Translations under genes and position numbers: made by a program
Part shown: positions 22,574 to 31,624 of the stretch, one piece after another
Layout of the letters: each line of letters starts with the position of its first letter
Position numbering within the stretch: the stretch's first letter is position 1
Source: Castellaniella sp040276085
Lineage (GTDB): Bacteria > Pseudomonadota > Gammaproteobacteria > Burkholderiales > Burkholderiaceae_B
Direction: 5' to 3'
Length of the DNA stretch: 64,000 bases
Assembly (NCBI RefSeq): GCF_040276085.1
Contig: NZ_JBELOK010000004.1
Location: forward strand, 1 to 64,000
The notes under the pieces: generated by a model
The model's input: the letters and a program-made list of their open reading frames with translations, nothing else
What the model was told of the DNA's origin: nothing
The model's database searches: none

Positions 22574-24055
22574 TCAATGAGCATCGGCATCAACAGGCAA
22601 GCCTGCGGGCAATGCAGATAAGGTTTGGGCCACGGCTGCCGTCAGGCGTTTGCCATACGACAGATGCAAGAACTCGTTGGGGCCATGAGCATTTGATTTT
22701 GGCCCCAAGACACCACACACCATGAATTGCGCCTGCGGAAACCCCTGGCGCAACAAATTCATCAAGGGGATCGTACCACCCTGGCCAATATAACCACACG
22801 GCGCATCAAAATACTGATTCGAGGCGTGGTCCAGCGCATCCACCAGCCACGGAGCAGACTCAGGCGCATCCCAGCCACTGGCCACGCCCGGATCGGGCTG
22901 AAACACCACCCGCGCCTGATAAGGCGCCTCTTGCTCGAGCAGTGTCTTGAGCTTCTGGGCAGCCTGCCCCGCATCCACCAGCGGGGGCAGACGCAAAGAC
23001 AGCTTGAATGCGGTGTGCGGGCGCAGCACATTGCCGGCATTGTCCACAGACGGCATGCCATCCACGCCGGTAACCGATAAGGCTGGCCGCCAGGTACGGT
23101 TTAGCAAGGCCTGATCGGGCTCGCGCGTCATAGGCAGCACAAAATTGCCATCCGCCCCGCACGCCCAGGGAAAACGTCGCCAGACTTCATCACCCAAAAT
23201 ACGAGCCGCCTGACGGGCCTGATCCTGGCGCTGCAAAGGAATCTCGCAATGAAAGCTGCCAGGCAATACACGGCCTGTTCCACTGTCTTCAAGGCGATCA
23301 AGCAGATGACGCAATACCCGGAAACTGGAGGGCACGACGCCACTGGAGTCACCCGAATGCACACCTTCGTCCAGCACCTGAACCTCGAGGGTGCCGGTAA
23401 CCAGCCCGCGCAATGAGGTGGTCATCCACAGTTGATCGTAGTTACCGGCGCCCGAATCCAGGCACACCACCAACGCAATATTGCCCAGGCGTGAGCGAAG
23501 CGTATCGATATAGGGCAAGAGATCGTAGCTGCCGGATTCTTCGCAGGTTTCGATGAGCCCCACACAACGCGGCCGGGGAATGCCCTGACGATCCAGCGCC
23601 TCGATGGCGGTGAGAGAGGCATACACGGCATAGCCGTCGTCTGCACCGCCACGGCCATAGAGCTTGCCATCCTGGATAACCGGCTGCCAGGGCCCCAGGC
23701 CCTGGCGCCAGCCGGAGAACTCGGGCTGTTTATCCAGGTGGCCATACAGCAATACGGTGTCACCATTGTCAGCCCGGGTAGCCGGGGCCTCGAAGGTGAG
23801 CACCGGTGTGCGGCCCGGCAGTTGCAGGATCTCGACCTTCAAGCCGGCCACCCGACGGGATTCCAGCCAAGTGGCGGCATCGCGCACTACCTGGCCGATA
23901 AACCCATGTGCCTGCCAGTCGGCATCAAAGGCAGGGCTTTTGGCAGGCACGGCAATATATCGCTGAAGGGCTGGCGTAATTTCGCGATCCCATTGCTCGT
24001 CGACAAAACCTTGTAGTGCAGCCGCATCAAGGTGTGTAGCTACCGGCGTATCCAT
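22574..24055 (-). CDS. M20 family metallopeptidase (dipeptidase-like)
   Basis: The 493-residue cytoplasmic zinc peptidase has the M20 metal and catalytic residues: VLLYGHLDKQPEF (His and Asp), YGRGGADDGYA (bridging Asp), IETCEESGSYD (Glu-Glu) and, near the end, GPKSNAHGPNE (His). The dimerisation domain contains EGVHSGDSSGVVPSS. M20 relatives of this length are carnosinase/CNDP-like dipeptidases, so hydrolysis of dipeptides is likely; exact substrate is open. The start is the ATG at 24055; ATGs upstream give a basic extension without homology. It ends 48 nt from the tRNA terminator. Confidence 0.9.
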   Translation of the reverse strand: MDTPVATHLDAAALQGFVDEQWDREITPALQRYIAVPAKSPAFDADWQAHGFIGQVVRDAATWLESRRVAGLKVEILQLPGRTPVLTFEAPATRADNGDTVLLYGHLDKQPEFSGWRQGLGPWQPVIQDGKLYGRGGADDGYAVYASLTAIEALDRQGIPRPRCVGLIETCEESGSYDLLPYIDTLRSRLGNIALVVCLDSGAGNYDQLWMTTSLRGLVTGTLEVQVLDEGVHSGDSSGVVPSSFRVLRHLLDRLEDSGTGRVLPGSFHCEIPLQRQDQARQAARILGDEVWRRFPWACGADGNFVLPMTREPDQALLNRTWRPALSVTGVDGMPSVDNAGNVLRPHTAFKLSLRLPPLVDAGQAAQKLKTLLEQEAPYQARVVFQPDPGVASGWDAPESAPWLVDALDHASNQYFDAPCGYIGQGGTIPLMNLLRQGFPQAQFMVCGVLGPKSNAHGPNEFLHLSYGKRLTAAVAQTLSALPAGLPVDADAH

Positions 24056-24196
24056 GACAGATTCCCAGACACTCAGACAAACCACCATTTTACGCTGCAC
24101 GCCACCGCCATACCTGCTTTTGCTCCGAGGCAAGGATGCAATCGACGCGAATTCATGCCATTCTTATAAAACCTTATTTAACAGGAGGCACCCAAG

Positions 24197-24424
24197 ATGG
24201 CTGACAACTGGCTCAAGACTCTAATCACCGACACACCCCAAGAGGGTTACGAACTGGCGATCAAGCTGGCTCGCATGGGGGTCAAGTACACCCAACCCTC
24301 TGCCGAAGTGCGCGATAAGCTGCGCCCTGTTTACGGTGAAGACGCCAATGCCCTGATTGCATCATCCCAGGTCGTAGCCACCAACTTCCAAACGATTGCA
24401 GCTGCCAACGGCTACTGGAAATAA
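24197..24424 (+). CDS. Conserved hypothetical 75-residue protein
   Basis: The small acidic-neutral protein has no signal peptide, membrane helix or known motif that I recognise. A strong AGGAGG site lies 10 nt before the ATG. It reads as two amphipathic helices (residues 14-32 and 48-70). Its stop overlaps the ATG of the next gene (TAATG), so the two are translationally coupled and probably work together. Similar small proteins next to DUF2946 genes would test this. Confidence 0.7.
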   Translation: MADNWLKTLITDTPQEGYELAIKLARMGVKYTQPSAEVRDKLRPVYGEDANALIASSQVVATNFQTIAAANGYWK

Positions 24425-25065
24425 TGGACGACACCGTACTGGCCGCCATGGCTCGCTGGCCTAATGTGCCAGCAGCCTTTGGCTGGCTGTCCTTATCGCC
24501 TCGCGGCCAGTGGTGCCTGCACCCCGCAGGCCATGGCTGGGGGCATACAAAAACCGAGCCCGGCCAGCCGATTACCAACCCGCAAATCGTGACCTTTATC
24601 GGCCGCAACTATCAGTCCGACGATACTGGCCGCTGGTTTTTTCAGAATGGTCCACAAAAAGTATATGTGCGCCTGGACGCAGCTCCCTGGATTCTCGAAT
24701 TGCATCCCGGGCCAGACACCGGCCTGCATTGGCAAACCCATACAGGCCTGCCGTATGGTCCCATCAAGCAGTGGTGGGTAGACGACAACGGCTACCTCTA
24801 TGCACAGGCCCCGCAAGGCGCAGGACGCGTGCTGGATCGCGATCTCGCTCGGGCAGCAGAGGCGCTGGTGACGCCCGAGCACCAGACGCTGGCAGATTGC
24901 CTGGACGCATTGCCCTCATTGCAAAGTCTGCAGACGCGGCCATTGGCAGTTGGTCTTGTTCCCGGGCCCCAACCACCGTCTGGTGCAAACATGGCACCTG
25001 TGGGATGGCTACCCACCCAGGCAGTAGCCAAAACCCTGGGTTTTCAAGCACAGCCTGCCCCCTGA
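24424..25065 (+). CDS. DUF2946-type hypothetical protein
   Basis: The 213-residue soluble protein matches, from memory, a family found in Burkholderiales with the opening MDD-x-V-x-x-AM-x-RWPNVP and the core FIGRNYQSDDTGRWFFQNGPQKVY (residues 59-82). Tryptophans and glycines are abundant, suggesting a beta-rich fold. The last 60 residues are variable and Pro-rich. No catalytic motif is visible. It overlaps the preceding small gene by one base. Function unknown; the family number is moderately certain. Confidence 0.72.
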   Translation: MDDTVLAAMARWPNVPAAFGWLSLSPRGQWCLHPAGHGWGHTKTEPGQPITNPQIVTFIGRNYQSDDTGRWFFQNGPQKVYVRLDAAPWILELHPGPDTGLHWQTHTGLPYGPIKQWWVDDNGYLYAQAPQGAGRVLDRDLARAAEALVTPEHQTLADCLDALPSLQSLQTRPLAVGLVPGPQPPSGANMAPVGWLPTQAVAKTLGFQAQPAP

Positions 25066-25131
25066 TTTCTCCGCGTCTACCCTCGTCTCGAGGCACTGCG
25101 CAAACCGGTGGCAAGCGGCTAAAATCAGTTC

Positions 25132-25719
25132 ATGAATCAAACTGATCCCGCCTTCTATCATCCGGCTCCCCGTACGCAGCAGTTCTGCTCTCAATGTGGC
25201 CACCGTCTCAGCCGCGAAACTCCGCCTGATGACAATCGTATCCGGGATCTCTGCACCCACTGCGGTGCAGTTCATTATCAAAATCCGCGCAACGTCGTGG
25301 GTATCGTGCCTGTTTTGCAAGACCAGATCCTGCTGTGTCGGCGGGCCATCGAGCCCCGTTACGGCAAATGGACGCTCCCGGCGGGCTTTATGGAACTCGG
25401 AGAAACCACCGAGCAAGGCGCGATACGCGAAAATCACGAAGAATCCGGCGCACGCATTCAGGTGCGTTCTTTATTCACCGTGGTGGACGTGCCGTCTGTC
25501 AATCAGGTGCATTTCTTTTATTTGGCCGATGTCCTGGGGCCCCATCTGGCTCCAGGCCCCGAAACCCTCGAAGCCGGTTTTTTCAAGCTCGATGAGATCC
25601 CCTGGAACGACCTGGCGTTTCGCACAGTCAGCACCACCATCGAACACTATCTCAAAGACCGGCCACAAGGCGTGTTTCCCACACATCATTACGCCATCGA
25701 CCTGCGCTTTCCTGATTAG
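25132..25719 (+). CDS. Nudix hydrolase with N-terminal zinc ribbon
   Basis: The 195-residue enzyme has a zinc ribbon formed by Cys19, Cys22, Cys41 and Cys44 followed by YQNPRNVVGIV, as in NudC-like and ADP-ribose Nudix proteins. The Nudix box is GFMELGETTEQGAIRENHEESGA, with the metal-binding REN-HEE; the position after RE is Asn instead of the usual hydrophobic residue. It hydrolyses a nucleoside diphosphate derivative; NADH, ADP-ribose or dinucleoside polyphosphate are candidates. It sits alone between DUF2946 and aat, all on the plus strand with short gaps. Confidence 0.88.
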   Translation: MNQTDPAFYHPAPRTQQFCSQCGHRLSRETPPDDNRIRDLCTHCGAVHYQNPRNVVGIVPVLQDQILLCRRAIEPRYGKWTLPAGFMELGETTEQGAIRENHEESGARIQVRSLFTVVDVPSVNQVHFFYLADVLGPHLAPGPETLEAGFFKLDEIPWNDLAFRTVSTTIEHYLKDRPQGVFPTHHYAIDLRFPD

Positions 25720-25746
25720 GCCGCGCGCATCAGCCGATATGGTGCC

Positions 25747-26565
25747 ATGTCGATTATCTGGGTAGACCCCAACACGCCCCTGCCAGAGATCAAGCAAACC
25801 TCTCCCCACGGACTGGTGGCGGCGGGGGCCGACCTATCGACCGCACGGTTGCTTGAGGCATACCGCAAGGGAATGTTTCCATGGTATAGCCCGGGTGAGC
25901 CCGTGCTCTGGTGGAGTCCGGATCCACGCATGCTGCTGATGTGCGGCGATCTTCACATCAGCCACTCACTGGCCAAACGCGTCCGCCAGTTTGATCGTCC
26001 TCCCCTACAGCCAACCCACCCGGCCGGCCAAGCGGGCCTGGCGATCACGCTAAACACAGCATTCGATCAAGTCATCACACACTGCGCACAGCGCAACCCA
26101 CACCGGCTTGGCCTGGGTGCGGCCCGCCATACGCAGCACTGGCCGGCACCCGCCGCACCACAACCGGGTGGCACCTGGATTACACCCGATATCCGTCAGA
26201 CCTACCGCGCCTGGCATCACCTGGGATATGCCCACAGCGTAGAAACCTGGATCAATGGACAGTTGGCGGGCGGCTTGTATGGCGTGTGTATCGGGCGCTG
26301 CTTTTTTGGTGAGTCGATGTTCAGCCTGGCCACAGACACCAGCAAGGTAGCGCTGGCATATCTGGTTCGGTTTCTGATGGCTCAGGGCATCCCCTGGATA
26401 GACTGCCAACAAGAAACCCCTCATCTGGCCAGCCTGGGCGCACAAGCCATCTCCCGCGATGACTTCCTGAGCCGACTGGCACAAGGGCGCGATGACACGC
26501 AGCTGCACTGGCCATCTGGCCGCCTGACAGCCGATGGGCGCTTGATACCTCTGATCCAGCCTTGA
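25747..26565 (+). CDS. aat: Leucyl/phenylalanyl-tRNA--protein transferase
   Basis: The enzyme adds Leu or Phe from aminoacyl-tRNA to proteins starting with Lys or Arg, marking them for ClpS-ClpAP. The 272-residue sequence has AYRKGMFPWYSPGEPVLWWSPDPR (residues 38-61) and GGLYGVCIGRCFFGESMFS with the conserved Glu, then DCQQETPHLASLGA. The length is slightly above the E. coli enzyme (234) because of an insert (about residues 115-140). Aat is followed by bpt, which handles acidic N-termini, so both arms of the bacterial N-degron pathway are side by side. Confidence 0.96.
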   Translation: MSIIWVDPNTPLPEIKQTSPHGLVAAGADLSTARLLEAYRKGMFPWYSPGEPVLWWSPDPRMLLMCGDLHISHSLAKRVRQFDRPPLQPTHPAGQAGLAITLNTAFDQVITHCAQRNPHRLGLGAARHTQHWPAPAAPQPGGTWITPDIRQTYRAWHHLGYAHSVETWINGQLAGGLYGVCIGRCFFGESMFSLATDTSKVALAYLVRFLMAQGIPWIDCQQETPHLASLGAQAISRDDFLSRLAQGRDDTQLHWPSGRLTADGRLIPLIQP

Positions 26566-26627
26566 GCAACTAGGTACAAGCAGTACGCACGGTGCCACAA
26601 TGTAGGCAGAGGATACGAGGCTATCTC

Positions 26628-27359
26628 ATGAGCAAACCCAGCGAGTCGATTTTCCGCCACCTGCAGTTTTATACAACGGCCGCCTACCCCTGCAGCTACT
26701 TGCCGGGGCGCATGGCGCGATCCGAGGTGGCCGCACCCGCCCATCTGGTGGATGATGCCGCATATTCGCGCCTGATCGAACAAGGTTTCAGGCGCAGCGG
26801 CCTGTTTACCTACCGTCCTGCCTGCAACGGATGCCAGGCCTGTATTCCCCTGCGGGTGGATACTCAGCGGTTTGTGCGCAACCGTACCCAGCAAAGATTG
26901 TGGCGGCACATGCAAGAAACACTTCGCGTGCAGCTAACCCCGCTGCACTGGGATGCCAGCCACTTTGCGCTGTACCTGCGCTACCAGCAGCTGCGCCATC
27001 CGGGTGCGGGGATGGATCAGGACGACCAGGCGCAGTACACGCAGTTTCTGCTTACCAGCCGGGTACACACCGAGATGGCAGAGTTTCATGATGCCGGCGG
27101 CCAATTGCGCATGGTGGCCATCATGGATTATCTCGATCATGGCCTGTCTGCCGTCTATACCTTCTATGATCCCGACTGGCATGGCAGCCTGGGCACCTAT
27201 GGCATTCTGTGGCAACTGGACTACTGCCGGCAGCGCCAGCTGCCCTGGCTGTACCTGGGCTACTGGATCGCCGAAAGCCGTAAAATGGCTTATAAGTCGC
27301 GGTTTCGCCCCCACCAGATTCTTCAGGGTGGTGTGTGGGTCGAGCCCTCCGATCCCTGA
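26628..27359 (+). CDS. bpt: Aspartate/glutamate leucyltransferase (ATE1-like)
   Basis: The 243-residue enzyme transfers Leu to N-terminal Asp or Glu. Key features are CSYLPGRMARSEVAAP near the N-terminus, the zinc/haem-site Cys cluster (RPACNGCQACIPLRV), and the C-terminal GTYGILWQLDYCRQ-LPWLYLGYWIAESRKMAYKSRFRPHQ block typical of the ATE C-terminal domain (spaced here for reading). The ATG at 26628 has GAGG upstream and gives the family's usual start. It is 62 nt after aat. Confidence 0.95.
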   Translation: MSKPSESIFRHLQFYTTAAYPCSYLPGRMARSEVAAPAHLVDDAAYSRLIEQGFRRSGLFTYRPACNGCQACIPLRVDTQRFVRNRTQQRLWRHMQETLRVQLTPLHWDASHFALYLRYQQLRHPGAGMDQDDQAQYTQFLLTSRVHTEMAEFHDAGGQLRMVAIMDYLDHGLSAVYTFYDPDWHGSLGTYGILWQLDYCRQRQLPWLYLGYWIAESRKMAYKSRFRPHQILQGGVWVEPSDP

Positions 27360-27382
27360 TGTCCTGAATCCCCCGGATACCC

Positions 27383-28429
27383 ATGTCTCTTTTGTTCAAC
27401 GCCTATCCACTGGCCCGTGCCGCACTGTTCTCCATGGACCCCGAACAGGCGCACGAACACACGCTGCGCGCCCTGCAGCACAGCCATCAGTGCACCCTCA
27501 CACGGGTGCTGTCGGCCACCGCACAACCCACGCTGCCGCGCACTGTGATGGGCTTGCCCCTGCGCAACCCCATTGGCCTGGCGGCCGGGCTGGACAAAAA
27601 CGGTGCCTATATCGATGCGCTGGCCGCACTGGGCTTTGGCTTCATCGAAGTTGGCACCGTTACACCGCGCGCCCAGCCAGGCAATCCCAAGCCACGCATG
27701 TTTCGCCTGCCCCGGGCCCGCTGCCTGATCAACCGCATGGGCTTTAACAACGATGGGCTGGATACCTTTATTGCCAACGTAAAGCGCAGCCAATGGCGCA
27801 GCAAAGGCGGCATCCTGGGATTAAACATTGGCAAAAATGCAGCCACCCCCATCGAGCACGCGGTAGACGACTACCTGCGCTGTCTGGACGGTGTGTACCC
27901 GCATGCCGACTACATCACCATCAATATTTCTTCGCCCAACACAAAAAACCTGCGCAGTCTGCAAAGCCACGATGCGCTGGATGCCTTGCTGGCGGCACTG
28001 CACGCCCGTCGCCAGCAACTGGCCGAGATCCACGGACGCATGCGGCCGCTCGTGGTCAAAATCGCCCCTGATCTCGACACCGACGAAATCACGGCCGTGG
28101 GGCAGTTGATCAGCCACCATGGCATCGATGGCATTATTGCCACCAACACCACACTGTCGCGCGATGCCGTGCGTGGCTTGCCCCACGAAAACGAAGCCGG
28201 GGGGCTTTCGGGCCCACCCGTACACGCGATGTCGCTGGTGGTGATTCGCCAATTGCGCCAGCAACTGGGCGACAAGGTGGCAATCATTGGCGTGGGCGGG
28301 ATCGAATCCGGCCAGCAGGCGATTGAAAAAATCCAGGCTGGCGCCGATGCAGTGCAGTTATACACTGGCCTGATCTATCGCGGCCCGGCACTCATTCGCG
28401 AGTGCGTGCAGGCGCTGGATCCCCTGTAA
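27383..28429 (+). CDS. pyrD: Dihydroorotate dehydrogenase (quinone), class 2
   Basis: The enzyme oxidises dihydroorotate to orotate in pyrimidine synthesis, passing electrons to quinone at the inner membrane. The amphipathic N-terminal helix pair (MSLLFNAYPLARAALFSMDPEQAHE) is the class 2 membrane anchor. FMN-binding and catalytic signatures are GLAAGLDKNG, RMGFNNDG, NISSPNTKNLR (catalytic Ser) and IGVGGIESGQQA. The 348-residue length is normal. It converges with the efflux gene, 19 nt between stops and no clear terminator. Confidence 0.97.
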   Translation: MSLLFNAYPLARAALFSMDPEQAHEHTLRALQHSHQCTLTRVLSATAQPTLPRTVMGLPLRNPIGLAAGLDKNGAYIDALAALGFGFIEVGTVTPRAQPGNPKPRMFRLPRARCLINRMGFNNDGLDTFIANVKRSQWRSKGGILGLNIGKNAATPIEHAVDDYLRCLDGVYPHADYITINISSPNTKNLRSLQSHDALDALLAALHARRQQLAEIHGRMRPLVVKIAPDLDTDEITAVGQLISHHGIDGIIATNTTLSRDAVRGLPHENEAGGLSGPPVHAMSLVVIRQLRQQLGDKVAIIGVGGIESGQQAIEKIQAGADAVQLYTGLIYRGPALIRECVQALDPL

Positions 28430-28448
28430 GCATTTGGTGTTTTGGTCA

Positions 28449-31400
28449 TCAGGCCACCCGATGTGCCGCCTGACGGCGTGCCCGCAAGCGCCGGGCCTGT
28501 TTAAGCGCACGCCCCCGCACATAATGGTGATGCGCGCGATCCAGATACAGATATACCACGGGCGTGGTGTACAGGGTAAGCACCTGAGACAAGATCAGGC
28601 CACCCACCATGGTGTAGCCCAGGGGCTGGCGCAACTCTGATCCGGCCCCCGAACCCAGCATCAGCGGCAGGCCGGCAAACAGCGCACACAGGGTGGTCAT
28701 GAGAATCGGGCGAAACCGCAGCAGGCACGCCTGATAAATGGCCTCCCGGGACGAGAGCCCCTGCTCACGCTCTGCCACGATGGCAAAGTCGATCAGCAAA
28801 ATACCGTTTTTCTTTACGATACCAATCAGCAACAGCACCCCAATCAGGGCAATCACACTGAAATCCATGCCGCTGAGCATCAAAATCAGCAAGGCACCCA
28901 CGCCAGCCGCCGGCAAGGTGGACAAAATCGTGAGCGGGTGGATATAGCTCTCGTAGAGCAGGCCTAAAACGATATACACCGCAATTAATGCGGCGGCAAT
29001 CAGGTAAGGCTGCGTGGCGAGAGACTCCTGAAACGCCTGGGCGGTGCCCTGAAACGCGCCTTGAACAGAAATAGGCACAGCCATTTCGGCCTGTGCCTCC
29101 TGGATGGCATCCACCGCCTGCCCCAACGAATAGCCACTGGCCAGGTTGAACGAGATGGTTACCGCCGGAAACTGCCCCTGGTGATTGATGGACAGATAGC
29201 CCGTCTTCGAGGTATCTACCGTTACCAGGCTGGATAACGGTACTTGTTGGCCCGTGAGCGGCGAGCTGATATACAGGCGCGAGAACACATCGGGATCACG
29301 CTGCCATTGCGGCGTAATCTCGAGCACTACGTTATAGCTGTTGATCTGGGTAAAGAACTGCGCCACCTGGCGCTGGCCCAGTGCATCATAGATGGTGCTG
29401 TCGATCATGGCGGGGGTGATGCCAAACATGGCCGCCCGGGCGCGGTCGATCGTGACAACCGCCGTACTGGCACCATTTTGCTGGTCGGTCGCCAGATCAG
29501 TGAGTGGTGCCAGGGTACGAAACCGTTCAAGCAGCCGTGGGGCCCAGATATTAAGCTCGTCCAGGTTGGCGCTGGTAAGGGTGTACTGATATTGCGTACG
29601 CGACAGGCGCCCACCGACGTTGATGTCCTGCCCGGCCTGCATGAACAGGCGCACACCCGGCACTCGGGCCAACTGCGGGTTCAGGCGCCGGATAACTTCG
29701 TCGGCCGTTGCCGTGCGCCCCTGGCTGCGTGGTGTGAGGCTAATGAAAAACCGCCCGGTATTAAACGTAGGGGCATTGCTGGTCATGCCAAACCCCGTGA
29801 TATCCGGGTCTTGCCGCAGGACATCCGCCAGCGCCATCATGCGTTCATTCATGGCCTCAAAAGAACTGTCTTGCCCCGATTCAGCAATCCCAAAAATCGT
29901 GCCAGTATCCTGCTGCGGAAAAAACCCTTTGGGGATCACGATCAGCAAGGCCACAGAAGCCGCCAGCGTCAGTAAAAACACGCAAAGCGTAGCAAAGGCG
30001 TGATTGAGCACCACATCCAAAGACCGGCGATAAGCCCCCAGCAGCCGATCAAAACCTGTCTCAAAGATCTGGTACAAGCGGCCATGCTGCCCGGGCCGCT
30101 GCTGACGCAAAAAACGCGAGCACAACATCGGCGTCAGGGTAAGGGTCACCAGCACCGAGATGCCGATGGTTATGACCACCGTGACGGCAAACTCGCGAAA
30201 CAGGCGCCCCACAATGCCCCCCATAAGCAGCAGGGGGATAAACACGGCCATCAATGACACGGAAATCGAGATAATTGTGAAACCAATTTCCTGGGCCCCT
30301 CGCACTGCCGCCTCAAAGGGCCGCATGCCTTCCTCGATGTGACGCCAGATGTTTTCCAGCATGACCACGGCATCATCAATGATGAAGCCCACCGAAATGG
30401 TGAGCGCCATGAGGGACAGGTTATCCAGGCTGTAGCCTGCCAGATACATCAGTGCAAAGGTGCCCATCAGCACCAGCGGCACGGCCACACTGGCAATCAG
30501 TGTGCCCGCCACATTGCGCAAAAACATGAATATCACCAGCACCACCAGTGCGATGGACAACAACAGCGTAAATTCCACCTCGTGCACCGAGGCTTGAATA
30601 TTTTGGGTACGATCAATCAGCGTGCTGACATGAATGCTGGCCGGCATGGATGCCATCAGCTTTGGCATCTCGGCCTTGATACGCGCCACGGTATCGATCA
30701 CATTGGCACCGGGCTGTTTGGTCACGCCCACCACCAGAGACCGTCCATCCAATGCCACATCACCAGGCTGCGCACCTTTCCCCGCAAAGGCCCAGGCGGC
30801 CTGCTTGGTGTCCTCTGGGCCTGGGATAGCCTGCCCGATATCCCGGATTCTGACAGGCGCCCCATTGCGCCAGGCCACAATCGCGTCATTCCAGTGCTCG
30901 ACACTGAGCAGTTGGTCGTTGGTGTAGATGGTATAGCTTTGTCGCGCCCCGTCTACGGTGCCCTTGGGCTGATTGACCGTGGTGCTGGCCAGCACGCCCC
31001 GGATGGATTCAAGATCAAGCCCCAGTGCGGAAATTCTCAGGGGGTCGATCTGTACGCGGATCGCGGGCTTTTGTTGCCCGAAGATATTGACCTGACCCAC
31101 GCCTTCAACGCGTGAGAGCTGTTGCGCCAGGATATTGTCCGTGTAGTCGTTGACCACCGTGATGGGCAATACATCCGATTGCACCGACAGGATCAGGATG
31201 GAAAAATCAGCCGGATTGACCTTGCGAAACGTAGGCGGGCTGGGCATATTGGCAGGCAACTGCCGCGCTGCTGACGCAATCGCCGTCTGCACGTCCAGGG
31301 CAGCACCATCAATATTGCGATCCAGATCAAACTGCAAGGTAATGCGCGACTCTCCCAATGCATTTTGCGAGCTCATCTGCACCAGGCCGGGAATCGTCGA

Positions 31401-31613
31401 AAACTGACGCTCCAGAGGCTGTGCCACGCTGGTTGCCATGGTTTCCGGATTACCACCAGGCAATTTGGCGGTAACCTGAATAGTGGGAAAGTCTACCTGG
31501 GGCAAAGGCGCCACAGGCAACAAAGAGAAAACCGCCAGCCCCACCAAAAACAGGGCCAGCGCCAGCAGCGAGGTGCCAATGGGACGCTGAATAAACGAAG
31601 TCGAGAACTTCAT
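28449..31613 (-). CDS. RND multidrug efflux transporter, MdtC/MuxC type
   Basis: A 1054-residue proton-driven inner-membrane pump. It opens MKFSTSFIQRPIGTSLLALAL (one membrane helix), followed by the periplasmic PN/PC domains, PGGNPETMATSVAQPLE, and a second half starting near residue 525. The proton relay Asp pair in helix 4 is in GFIIDDAVVMLENI (about residue 405). Sequence is closest to MdtB/MdtC rather than AcrB. It lies 11 nt after the adaptor gene. E. coli MdtBC works as a heteromultimer with two RND subunits, but only one is encoded here and no TolC-type outer-membrane gene is adjacent. Confidence 0.93.
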   Translation of the reverse strand: MKFSTSFIQRPIGTSLLALALFLVGLAVFSLLPVAPLPQVDFPTIQVTAKLPGGNPETMATSVAQPLERQFSTIPGLVQMSSQNALGESRITLQFDLDRNIDGAALDVQTAIASAARQLPANMPSPPTFRKVNPADFSILILSVQSDVLPITVVNDYTDNILAQQLSRVEGVGQVNIFGQQKPAIRVQIDPLRISALGLDLESIRGVLASTTVNQPKGTVDGARQSYTIYTNDQLLSVEHWNDAIVAWRNGAPVRIRDIGQAIPGPEDTKQAAWAFAGKGAQPGDVALDGRSLVVGVTKQPGANVIDTVARIKAEMPKLMASMPASIHVSTLIDRTQNIQASVHEVEFTLLLSIALVVLVIFMFLRNVAGTLIASVAVPLVLMGTFALMYLAGYSLDNLSLMALTISVGFIIDDAVVMLENIWRHIEEGMRPFEAAVRGAQEIGFTIISISVSLMAVFIPLLLMGGIVGRLFREFAVTVVITIGISVLVTLTLTPMLCSRFLRQQRPGQHGRLYQIFETGFDRLLGAYRRSLDVVLNHAFATLCVFLLTLAASVALLIVIPKGFFPQQDTGTIFGIAESGQDSSFEAMNERMMALADVLRQDPDITGFGMTSNAPTFNTGRFFISLTPRSQGRTATADEVIRRLNPQLARVPGVRLFMQAGQDINVGGRLSRTQYQYTLTSANLDELNIWAPRLLERFRTLAPLTDLATDQQNGASTAVVTIDRARAAMFGITPAMIDSTIYDALGQRQVAQFFTQINSYNVVLEITPQWQRDPDVFSRLYISSPLTGQQVPLSSLVTVDTSKTGYLSINHQGQFPAVTISFNLASGYSLGQAVDAIQEAQAEMAVPISVQGAFQGTAQAFQESLATQPYLIAAALIAVYIVLGLLYESYIHPLTILSTLPAAGVGALLILMLSGMDFSVIALIGVLLLIGIVKKNGILLIDFAIVAEREQGLSSREAIYQACLLRFRPILMTTLCALFAGLPLMLGSGAGSELRQPLGYTMVGGLILSQVLTLYTTPVVYLYLDRAHHHYVRGRALKQARRLRARRQAAHRVA

Positions 31614-31624
31614 GTCCGGCCCCG

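Noticed and set aside
27953..28071. Possible small genes in other frames within pyrD and neighbouring genes
   Set aside because: They are wholly inside strong genes, without start signals or homology.
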